Source: Thecaphora thlaspeos
Lineage: Eukaryota; Basidiomycota; Ustilaginomycetes; Urocystidales; Glomosporiaceae
Assembly (NCBI GenBank): GCA_900291925.1
Contig: UWYS01000013.1
Span: 248,001-312,000, forward strand
Direction: 5' to 3'
Length of the DNA stretch: 64,000 bases
The translations under genes were made by a program, and so were the position numbers. The notes beneath the pieces are model-generated. The model saw only the letters and a program-made list of their open reading frames with translations, made no database searches and was not told where the DNA came from. The stretch's first letter is position 1; the number at the start of each line of letters is the position of its first letter. Of this stretch, positions 33,368-43,800 are shown in pieces.

Positions 33368-35098
33368 TCACGCGCCCATGCTCTTCCTATCAATTTGCGG
33401 CGCCTGCTCCGGCGGGACGTAGGGCGTGCTTCCCAGACCGATCTTATCGCCGACAACCTTCCACCACGGCACGCCGTCCGGCCGTGTCGCACCGTTCTTT
33501 AGCCCGCTGTACTGGAGGTCGTTCCAGCGCGGGACGAGGGCGCGGATCATGAACTTCCACTGCCAGTCCGGGTGAAGCGCCGTCACCCTTCCGCTCGTCT
33601 GGTCGACGTACCACGATCCGCAACCCGTCGTGAACACGAGCTTAGACATGGCCTTGGCGATCCACGTCTGTTCGTCCAGCTCGGCCTTGAGCTTCACCTC
33701 GAACGTCGGGATCCCGGCGCGCTTCACCTCGTCCGAGGCGGGTGTGCCGGGCATGTGATCGATGGCGGCCTGAGCAGGTCGCGCGGCTGCCAGCACTGGC
33801 TTGGCCACCTCGAGCAGGTACAGCACCTGGCACTCTGTCGTAAAGATGACCGACATGTGTCCCGTCGCAGCGTTGGCCACGTTGAGCGAGCCCAGGTTGG
33901 GGAAGCCAGCGTTGAGGCTGGAGCGGTAGTTGAGCGGTCCACCGCCGCCAAACTTGTTCCAGTGCTCGCGCATCTCGCGCTCGGCGCCGTAGATGCGCAT
34001 TGGGAAGCCGGCCGCCTGTGTGTTGAAGCCGTTTGCGAGGATGATGACGTCGGCGCAGACGACGTGCGACTCCTCGATGCGCACCAGCCTCGACGTCTCA
34101 AGGCGGACGTGCGGCAGGCGCAGGCTGGGTAGGTAGTTGGCGTCGAGAATGCGTCGCTTGCAACCCACCATGACCTCGTCGCGCCGAGGTACGAGCTGGG
34201 AGACGTACTCCTTGGGCGCCTGCTTCTTGGCGTAGGCAGAGCACATCCGCGCCCACTGCCATCGCTTGAAGGCGCCGTACGGGTTGAGGAAGAGGAGCGC
34301 AAAGTGGCTCTCCAGGACGGCCCAAATCAGGAACCGCTGGACTGCCCGGATGGTGGGGAAGGTGTGGACGAGCCAGTTCCAGCCGGGCAGGGCGTTGAAA
34401 GGATTCATGGGCTGCGGCGCGATCCAGTGTTTGCTGCGGACGAACTGCGTCAACGACTTGGCACCCTTTGCAATCTCGGGGACAAACTGGCTCGCAGAGC
34501 AGCCGTTGCCGTTGCCGATGATGATGTCGTCTTTGTCGTCGGTCTGGATCGAGTGGTCCTATCGGGCGCTGTGGAAGATGGGGCCTTTGAAGGATTCGTG
34601 GCCGTCAATGTCGCACTTGTTGGGCTCAGAAAGGCCTCCGACGGCCGAGACGAGGAACTTGCAGACGTAGTGGTGCTTTTGCTTGTCGCCCTCGAGGTCC
34701 TCTGTTCAGACATGCCAGAGGCCCGTGTCGCTGTCGAACCTGCTCTCGCTTACCACCGTCCTGAGATGGAAGGCGGGCGCAAGGTTGTACATGGCGGCGA
34801 CCGTCTCAAAATAGTGCTGGAGCTCGGTTTGCTTTGAGTAGAAAGTTGACCAGTCTCCCTTTTGGGCAAACGAGTACGAGTAGACGGGCGCCGGTACGTC
34901 GCAGCCACAGCCCGGGTAGGTGTTGACCTTCCAAGTATCGGCCACGCCGTCGAGCTTGTCGAGGATCTTTACGTCGGTGATGTTGAACTTGCGACGCAGC
35001 TGAATGGCCATGCACATTCCGCTGACACCGGCGCCGATGATGACGACGTCGTGATACGTGGGCGTAAGCGCCGGCTGCGAGGAGGGTCCGAGGACCAT
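33368..35098 (-). pseudogene. Flavin-dependent Baeyer-Villiger-type monooxygenase with two nonsense codons
   Basis: One frame runs from the ATG at 35098 to a TGA at 33368 and aligns along its whole length (576 codons) with fungal FAD/NADPH Baeyer-Villiger monooxygenases. It begins with a Rossmann motif IGAGVSGMCMAI and continues through YPGCGCDVPAPVYS. In-frame stops interrupt it at codon 131 (TGA, 34706-34708, in LWHV-stop-TEDLEG) and codon 180 (TAG, 34559-34561). The second stop falls where the BVMO fingerprint F-x-G-x-x-x-H-x-x-x-W-D requires Trp: the text reads FKGPIFHSAR-stop-DHS. Both are one-transition changes from the expected codons (CGA to TGA, TGG to TAG). There is no frameshift, and the second NADP Rossmann site (IIIGNGNGCSASQ) and C-terminus remain open, so decay is recent. 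No plausible intron removes both stops without also deleting conserved sequence. Confidence 0.85.
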
Positions 35099-36381
35099 GT
35101 TTGCTGTGGTCTAGATGGGGCAAGAGGGGGAACGGCGATGCGACTGAGTGAAGAAAAGCGACGGGGAGTGAGGTCTGATGAGGCTATGCAACCAGGTCTG
35201 CGTCACTCTCGGCTTGGGCAATGATGGTGAAGAAAGACGATGGTAGAGACGGAGCAAAGAACAGGAAAGGAAAGGCGGGCGCCAACGTGCTGATGGGGGG
35301 TATTGCGAAAGGAAGGACAAGCAGGGACTGCCTGGTCATGTAAACATGCGAGGGGAGAAGGGTGCGCCCGACCTGCTTGGCTGGCAGCTAGTCTGGTAGT
35401 CCCTTTGCTTCACTCTCTCTGGCTTTCCGAGCTTGAGCCTGGTGGCGAGCAGAGGCTGAGGCAAGGGTTTTTTTGAAGTTGGCCAAGCACCGAGGCAGGC
35501 CAACAGAGCAGCAGACGAGGTGAAATGAAGCTTCGCATCAGCCGAGGCCCCTCCGTGTCGAGCAGGGCCTATTAGTTACCTACCTACAAAGCCACGGCGT
35601 TGCGTGGGCGGGGCAGGCCGCGCTTTCTTGACAGCTGCAGCCCAGCCCAGCCCAGCCCCGCGGGCTCGCCGTTCCCCCGCAATCCGGGCTTTTTGGCCCA
35701 ACGCCGCCCTTCTTTCACGCTGGATTTCCTCCAGCCTTTGCTGAGCCGTGAGCTGAATTGTACTTTTGCAGGCCGGATGAGCTGAGCTCGGGTGGCGCCT
35801 CTTTCACGCCACGATCGCGCCGCACAAGGGACGCCTTTCGGTCATCCCCGTCGCCCGTCGTCTCGTTGCGTGGCTTCGCTGCACCCTCACGACCGAGTGT
35901 CGCACACGCGACGACGGATACACCCACACGACACGCACACACGCGCGCCTACACAGAGGCAAAGGCAACGTCCCGGTCGCAAGACGGTCTACTTCCTTCT
36001 AGGAATGGATAGCGATACGATAGTGTCCATGCGCTCGTGTGAGAGCGGCAAGCAAGAGAGAAATGAAAAAGAGAGACATCAAGAGTGTGCAAGGGCGGGA
36101 CAGAAGGGCGATCACGACGCAGTCTCATCCGCTTCCGACCCGGAACGGAGCAAGAGAAAAGACGGACCAGGGCGGCACAAAGACGCATTGAGAGGGAAGA
36201 GGGGTGCATTACCGCGACAGCCGCCCAGTCAGAGGAAAAGGTGCGAGCAAGGGCCAGCCAGATAAGTGAAAAGGTAGAAGAGAGATTGGGCCAGGCGCTG
36301 ACTCTTTGTCAGGTCGATCTAAGGAAAAGATGAGAAAGGAGGCCTTGATGGCAGGGCGGTCCCGCGCAGGACTCCGTGGAT
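35099..36381. other. Intergenic between the monooxygenase pseudogene and the lyase-like gene
   Basis: About 1.3 kb on the 5' side of the pseudogene and the 3' side of the lyase-like gene. It contains a short CAGCC tandem (35637-35660). Open frames here are short and Arg/Ser-rich. No RNA gene is recognised. Confidence 0.5.
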
Positions 36382-39175
36382 CTACGCGTTGTGCGACGTC
36401 AGGGTCCACTGCGAGAGCGAGACCGACTTGGGGTCGGCCTTGTCGGCGTCGGTCAGGTCGCTCCACTGCGGCTGCCAGACGACCTCGATCGTCGAGGCGG
36501 CACTCGGGTCGGCCAGTTCGATCTGGAGCGCCGTGACGCCGGTGTTGGTCTGGTCCGAATCCTCGCCACCGGGCGAGGCGACCGCCGTCCCGTAGATGCG
36601 CGTGGCCGGCGGGCCGTCGGTGGTAAAGACGGCTCCCGGCGGCGAGAGGATCTTGGCCACCATCGTCTGAGTTCCGCCAATGTTGACCTTGCCCGTCACG
36701 CCGGCGCCCGGGTCGGTGATCTGGCTCAGCGTCATGGTGGCGGTGCGACCGTCAGACGAGAGGGTGACGGTTCCGTTGGTCTGGACGCGCCACTTGATGT
36801 TGTTGATGCTGCTCGACTGGGCGATCTCGTCGCGCACGAGCACCTGGCGGCGTCCGTTGAGCATGCGGATGCCGCGCCGGACGACACCGGTGCCGAGGCT
36901 GTAGCAGCTGCTCAGGTCGCTGGTAAAGTAGGCGACATCGTTGGTGCCCGGCTTGTAGTCGACCTCGCTGCTCTGGGTCGCGCCGGTCGTCTCGAGCTTG
37001 TTGACGGGCTCGCAGTTGGACACCTGGTTCTGGTCGTTGATGACGAGCGTGTTCTGGCCTTGGGTCGCCTTGCGGTAGTAGGTCCACCGAGCCGAGGCGT
37101 CGGTCTCGTTGGAAAAGTAGTCCTGCGAGAGGTAGTTGCCGTTGCCGTACTCGCCGGCCCAGCGGGTGCCGAGCGCGTCGATGACGAACGTGCCCGCGTC
37201 GAGATCGCCGTGGGCCTGGTGGCCAGTGGCGTTCGACGCCTTGACGCCGACGTAGACACCGCTGAAGTCGGTCCACGAGCTGCGCATGCTAGCCCACTGC
37301 CCGCCCTCGTTGTTGTCAAAAAAGCGGTCGAGCGCGAGCCCGTTCCAGAAGGCGCCGACGGTGGCCGGGTCGTACCAGAACATGCTCAGGGGGTCGAACG
37401 ACGCGTCGGCGCGGTCGCGCTGGAAGAGGGCGCCCTTGGGGTCGCCCGACAGCTTCGAGTAGAGCATCAGCTGGTTGGCCGTGGTGGCGAACTTGCCGGG
37501 CCCGTTGTCGCCGTAGAAGAACATGCCGCCGTTACCGCTGACGTACATGTGGAAATCGTTGGTCTTGTACCAGTTGGGGTTGGCCGCCTGGAGCCTCTGG
37601 TCGTTGCCGGTCGCGCTGATGAGCGACGAGACGGCGCGCGCCTGGGCGTTGGTGCCAAAGTACCAGTAGTTGGGCGTCTCGGACCAGGTGCCGTCGGAGT
37701 AGACGCCGCGCATGCAGTTGTCCTTCATGTTCTGAAGGGCACTGTTGATGATGCTGTCGGCGATGCCGTTCTCGGTCGAGTTGCCGTCGCCGCGAATGGC
37801 GAGTGCGCCGGTCAGCATGCCACCATTGCAGACGCAGTTCCAATTGCCATTGCCGTTCTCGGGCAGCCTCCACCACCCGGTTCCCGCGTACTGAGCCTGT
37901 CCGGGGACGAGACCGAGGTTGACGATGGCGCCGAGGATGGTGTCGCGCTCGTCCTGCGACCAGTCATGGTAGAGCCAGTCGTAGGCGATGGCAAAGGCCG
38001 ACGTCATCTCGGCCACGTCGAGGAAGTGGCCCGGGTTCCAGCCGACCGTGTTCGTGGACCAGTTCGACTCGCCCGTATTACCGGCGGCCGTGTTGAGCTC
38101 GCGGAAGAGGCGCGTCTTAAATGCCTGGTTGCCCGACAACTTGAACGCGTAAGCCCACGCCTTGACGCGCATCAGCACCTCGCGGCTGATGTCGAGGATG
38201 CCGGAGCCGGTCCCCTGCGCATCGCCGGGGATGCTGTCCGAGACAAAGGTGGTCGGCGCATCGTTCATCCACGCGGTCGCATTGTCAAAGATGGTCTGGT
38301 TCCAGAGCGTCAGGTAGGCGTCGTTGGCAATCAGCGTGGGGAGGCAGTCCCACTCGGGCTTAGTTGCAATGATGCGGGGGTGTGAGCGAAGGTTGGTAAG
38401 TGAGCCGCCAGAGAAGTCATCGGTGCAGGTCGAGTTGTGCTGCCTGCCGCCGGTCGAAGGGGCCGAGGTGTCGACTTGGTCCGTGACAAACGAGGGGTTG
38501 CCGTACACGTCGGTGCCCTTGTAGAAGAGTTGGTTGTTGCCGCCCTGCTTGGCCGCTTGGGCCGAAGCGCTCAAGGCCGCCTGGTTGGCGCCAGCGGTGC
38601 TGCCCTTGCCGACGGCAGAGCGGCTGCTACCGCTACCGCTGCCAGAGTCATCATCATTCGAAGCTCGGCTTCCAAGAATACCACCGACGACGGCGGCGGC
38701 GATGACGAGGATAGCAAGAGGGATACCAAACTTGATCCACTTGGAAACGCCCTTCTTGGGCTTGGCGTACGAGTAGGTCGCGGCGGCGTTAGTGGCTGCT
38801 GGGATATTGCGCACAGCCAAGGAGGGGAGATGTACGTTGGCGGGGAGGTGGGAGCAAAGAAAAGAGGGGGCGGAGAGTGATGCAGAGAATTTACAGGCAC
38901 AGGAGTACGTGTCAGGAGGACGTTGCTTTAGCAAGGTGCTCGAAAGCCCGGCGGTGCGGGCATTTTTAATCTCTCGAAACCAAAGGTTCCTGAGATACTG
39001 GCGTAGCACAACGCCACTCACCTGCGTTCTGGTTGTAAGCGGTGGAGCCGGCATAGTCGCCGCCATTGCTGCCCTTGTCCAGGTAGTCAGAGTAGCCGCC
39101 ACCCTGCTGGTAGCGCTCGTTGTACTGGGAGGCGTTGGAGTGCATGTAGGGGTCCTGAGGCCGTTGGTACGACAT
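36382..39175 (-). CDS. Type II membrane protein with heparinase II/III-like (alginate-lyase-like) ectodomain
   Basis: Two exons (39175-39022 and 38798-36382; GTGAGT donor, phase 1) encode about 856 residues. Exon 1 gives a Tyr/Gly/Gln-rich cytosolic tail starting MSYQRPQDPYM. Exon 2 begins with a Lys-rich segment, then one membrane span (about 71-93, IPLAILVIAAAVVGGILG) and no signal peptide, so the topology should be N-in, C-out. The ectodomain has an alpha-toroid region followed by a beta-sheet region with a His-x-x-His-x-Asp-x-Gly motif (HQAHGDLDAGTF), the pattern of heparinase II/III and alginate-lyase families. An upstream NYWYFGT Tyr is a candidate catalytic residue. Several N-x-S/T sites suit a glycosylated extracellular domain. 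The likely role is cleavage of acidic polysaccharide at the cell surface. The substrate is unknown, and inactive relatives exist. Confidence 0.8.
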
Positions 39176-40876
39176 GCTGAGCACAATGTCTTGGACGGGC
39201 GTTTGCTAGTCGTGCGATAGCGAGGCGAAGGGAGCGAGGGAAGGAGGGAGGAGAGGAGAAGTTTGGAAAGAAGATCGAAAAGGAGATGAGAGTGTGATGC
39301 TCGGGTCAGCGTGAGTCGGATGAAAGAGAAGGTAACCATCCCACGACCGCAGCCGGCCTGCGACCACGGTCGAGCGATATGCCAGCCTACTCACCTATAG
39401 CTCCAATGTGTGTGTCCGAGAGGAAAGAAGAGGGAAGCTTGGGTGTTTTTGGTCGACGACGAAGAGGCTTCTCGAGCCGGGTCGTATGTGACGAAAGGAG
39501 GGGGTGTTTCCTGAGATCCGAGTACTGCGGGGTGGCGTGCACAGCAGTCTCTAATCTATCCCTAAGAAAAGAGGTCCGCTAGTTAGACACGAAAGGTGGG
39601 CGGAGAGGGGAAGAGGCTGGAAGGGGAGAGCAGCGTTGACCGGCCGTTGCTGTGCAGAGAGCAAGGGCAGAGCAGAGGAGCGTGGCGGTCGTGGGTTTCG
39701 GATGGTGGTGGTGGCGGTGGCGGTGGCGATGGTCGTGGTGCGTGGTGCGTGGTGCGTGGTGCGTGGCCGGCACGACCCTAGCTCTTGAGGTAGGGTGAGC
39801 GGGCGAGCGTCGGGTGGCTCGGGCGCTGCGTGCAACTCAGGGCGAAAAAAAGAGGGGCCAGCAAGGCGTCTGGGCGAGGAGGCCTTGCATGTAGAGGCAC
39901 CAGAACAGCGCCGCCTGCCTCCTCTCTCGGCATCGGTCCTTGATTTCGCCTCGGCCAGGCCTGCCGACGACGCACAACGCCGACGCGGACGTCCGTCGTC
40001 GAGCTGGCTGGTGGCTGCCGTCCCTTCTCTTGCGTCACGCTCGCCAATCCAACGAGGCGATGCTCATACGCCAGCATTCAACAGCCCGACGCTTGCTAGC
40101 GATTCGACATCGACGATGCGGAGGTGCCGAGTTACTGTATCTCAACTCATCTCTGCAGATACAGTACGATACCATATGTACGTAAGAATCTTCAAAATAC
40201 GTAGAAATCAGAAGCCCCCTTTCTTCTGCCTGCCTGGCTATGTGGCGCAGGACGTCGATCGGCCGCTAAGCAAGGTGTCGAAGGAGCTCCGACGTCTTGC
40301 CAGGAAAACCTCGCCTGCGTGCTGGGAGCCTTTGGCTTGGCCTCTGAACGTCGGCAAACGCCAGGCAGGGGCTTCTTGCCGGCCGTCCTCGGACGCGCGC
40401 GCGGGGTTCCGTCGGTGAGGAGGCATGGCGCTTCGGCCTGCCATCTTGAGACGATCGGCGGGTGTGTCTAGATCGGGCCTCTGGTCCTCGGCTTGTCGGC
40501 ACCCGATAGCTTCAATCGGGCTCAGACAAGCAGGGATTCCGACCGTCACACGCCTCTGCTGACACCGTCCACTGGTGTCGAGCGAGGGGATGCGAGCCTT
40601 GACGAATGCCATTGTCGGGCAGAGACAGACAGTCGCCGGCAGACCCAAGAAAGATCGACAGACAGACGGACACGCAAGCGGACAGGCAACCAGAAAGCCA
40701 GGCGAACTTCGCTTTCTTTTCATCCCTCGCAATCGTCAGCCCCCTTGGCCCCCTCGCTTCAGTCTACCCCTTCGTCCTAGAGTACAGCTTGGTAGTAACA
40801 TGGCATCTCCTGGGTCTTTGTGCGCTAAAGATATATCCGAAACGATCGACGGCAGCCGCTCGGTAGCGGACGAACC
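39176..40876. other. Intergenic upstream of the lyase-like gene and downstream of the GATA gene
   Basis: About 1.7 kb. Near 39703-39766 there are GGTGGC-type repeats followed by a CGTGGTG heptamer tandem. A TACAGTA/TACGTAAG motif pair lies at 40160-40186. No supported gene. Confidence 0.5.
39734..39766. repeat. Heptanucleotide tandem repeat (CGTGGTG)
   Basis: Four perfect copies plus a partial fifth, preceded by a degenerate GGTGGC tract. The repeat is intergenic, about 560 bp upstream of the lyase-like gene start. Confidence 0.85.
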
Positions 40877-43800
40877 TCACACGCCATGGCTGCTGCCACC
40901 AAACAGCACCGACGGGTCAACCGAGGCCGGTATGCTCTCGTGGCCGGGGTACGGGTTGGGCGAGCGGATGAACGGGCTGGGGCCGGGCGCTCCCGGTCCT
41001 GTTAGGCCCATGCCGCCGAATCCGCTTGCGTCGAGGTCCATCGGCCCGACTTCCGTCATCGAGACAAGGTGGTGCTGGTAGGCGACGCTCGAGGGAGCCG
41101 ACATCGCGGCCGACACGAACGGGACCACGCCCGTTGCGGGCGCAAACGTCGTCGCCGGCATCGACGACATGGCCGCGGCAGACGAGCCCATCGGGATAAC
41201 AACTGCCCCACCCATCGCGCCGTGGCCGTTTGCAAGGGACGGGCCGTCGATGCCTCCTGCGCCTCCTCCCACGCCGTGGTGGGTCGCCGGCTGTTCGGCA
41301 GTGACGCCGTGCTTCTCGCCCTCTTCCTTGACCTTGTCGCCCTCTGCCTCGATGATCGGCGGCGGCGCGACCTCGGGTACGACGAGCCTGCCGGCCTTCC
41401 AACGGGCTCCGCACGCGTTGCACAGCTGGCTGGGGCCCTTTGGACCGCGCCGCCACATTGGCGTCTTGGTCTTGCCGCACGCTCCGCAGCTCTTGATCGA
41501 GCCGTCCGGGTTGTGTGTAGCGACATGCCGCTTCCGTTTCGGAGGCTTGGTCGGGGTCGGCTCCGTCTCGCCTTTGACGAAGTCCCGAGCGGCGCCGCCG
41601 GCACCGAGACCGCCGGCACTGTCCACGCCGCCCGTTGCTGCACCGCCCACGCCGCTGTGGGCGCCCGCTGCGATGCCGCCGAAGCTGAACAGCATGTCGA
41701 GCTCGTCGCGTTGAACGCCGGCCTTACGCTTGGCGACGGGCCGCGCCGCGACAATCTGCGGGCGGACAGCAAACTTGTCCGAAAGGTGATCCTCGAGCCC
41801 AAAGGGAATGTGCACCGGGGCGATGCACGGCAGAACGAAGCGGCGGTCCGGCAGCTGGCCGCACAGGTCGACAAAGGCGTCGGCTATCTCCTTGTGGAGC
41901 TTGAGGTCGTCATCCGGCTGGTCGAGCAGACGGTAGCGGATCTCGGGGACCAGGAACTCGGCCACGTCCGGCGCGAGCTCGATCTCGGGCTCGATCTTGA
42001 CGGGACGGACGACGGCATTGGTGATGACACCGGGAACGCGGCCAAACGCCTCCCACATGCTCTCCGTCACGCCGCCTGTGATGCTCCAGCTGGCCGGGAA
42101 CTGCCCATGCCTCTTGCTCTGCTCGGCCGCCTCCGCCTCTGCCTGCGCCTGCGCCCGTGCCTTGACACCATCCTCGAGCTTCTTCGGCTGCGTCTTCTTC
42201 GACGACTGGCCCTTGCCGGCTGCGGTCGTGGAAGGGTCCGGCATGGCCGAAACGCTTCCGCTAGCGTGGGACCGGTCCGGTGTCACGGTCCCATCCAGAC
42301 TGCCGGTACGGCTGCAGTTCTGCTGCTGCTGCTGCTGCTGCTGCTGCGCTGCCGCCGCCGCCGCCGCCGCCGACTCGGCCTCGACCTGCTTCCTGGCCGC
42401 CTCGATTTCCTCGATCTCCGAAGCTCCACTCGTGCCGGCCGCATCAGATCCAATCGACGGGACAAAAAAGCTCAGCTTGAGCTCCGGCTCAATGCCCTTG
42501 ACGTCGTCGTCGCTGTCGTCGTCGTCCTCGATGAAGTCGTCAAAGAAGCCGCGCTCGCGCTTGACCTTGGGCACCGATGCCGGATCGACGCCTTCCCTGC
42601 GCTCCACGACGCACTTCCACAGCGGCAGCACAAAGCGCATACTCGGGTTCTCGCGGAACTCGACCACGATGATGGGCGGTCGGGGAGGGCCGTCGGTGGG
42701 CCAGCCTGGCGGTAGCTGGCGGGGCTTGAGCTGCTGCTGGTGCCGACTTTGATGTTGGTGCTGGTGTTGTTGCTGCTGCTGGCTCTTCTGAGCAGCCGCC
42801 GCAGCTTTGGCCTCGGCCTTGGCTGCGGCGGCTGCCTTCTTCTTGGCCTCCTTCTCCTCGGCCTTGGCCGCCTTCTTGGCCGCACGCATCGACGACTGCT
42901 GCTCGGCATCGGCCTTGCTCTTCTTGGGCTTCTTGACAGTTGCCTTGTCGACGGCCGGCTGTCCGTTCGCAGCAGCGGGTGCACCATCCTTGGCCTTGCC
43001 TTTGGCCTTCGCCTTCGCTGCTGTGGCTGTTGCGCCGGTGCCGGCACCGCTTTCGGGCTGCTTGGCTCCGCCGGCAGACAGAGCGGCGGAGCTGGAGCTG
43101 GGCTTGGCGATGGACGAGCCGGCGGCGGCAGAGGGCTTATTGGTGGCAGCCGCACGTGCCTCGTCCTCCCGAAGCTGAGCGGTAATCGCCTGGATCCAGA
43201 CGCCGAGGGACTTGAGCTGCTCCGGGTTGGCCTTGCCAGAAGCGGCGACGTGGAGTAGCTGCTGCAGCTCCGGGTTCAGCGCTGCGGTCGCGTTGACGCG
43301 GGAGACCAGCACAGCATCGATGGCCGGCTGAGCACCGGGCGGCGCCGGAGGCCTCGCCGCGACCGGCGTCGGCTGGAGCGGCCGCGGCCCGACAGCAGCT
43401 GGTGGCATCGGTCTCGCCGTCGGTCCCACGGGCGCCGCTGTACCGGGCGGAAGCAAGTTTTTGGCAGCAGGCAAAATCGAGGCGCCAGGTGTCGCCATGG
43501 GGAGCGGACCTTTGCTCGTCACCGGCGTCGCAGCAGGCGCGGCCGTAGCTGAGGTTGTAGCCGGCCTCGATGCTGGTGCCGACGCGACACCGCCGCCGCT
43601 GACGATGCTGGCAACTCCTCCTCTCCCGGGCGCACGCGAAGCTGCGGGCGATGCGACCGCAGGCGTAGACTGCGCCGATCGTGGAGCGGTCTGCTGTGTT
43701 GATGATTGCGAGATCGGCGACAGGCGGGCGGGAGCAAATTGAACGTGATGGACGGGCTGCGACGCAGTAGCAGTGGGGCCGGCTGCAGATGTCGATGCCG

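Noticed and set aside
34559..34708. An intron removing both stop codons of the monooxygenase gene
   Set aside because: Any such intron would also delete conserved sequence between the stops, including most of the F-x-G-x-x-x-H fingerprint, and no canonical donor (GTGAGT/GTAAGT/GTACGT) is placed suitably.
36376..38385. 669-codon open frame antisense to the lyase-like gene
   Set aside because: It mirrors the GC-rich third positions of the real gene, is Val/Ala/Gly/Arg/Asp-rich and has no domain. It is a shadow of the minus-strand CDS.
41069..42715. 548-codon open frame antisense to the GATA gene
   Set aside because: It is Arg/Leu/Ala low complexity produced by antisense reading of GC-rich codons, with no family signature.
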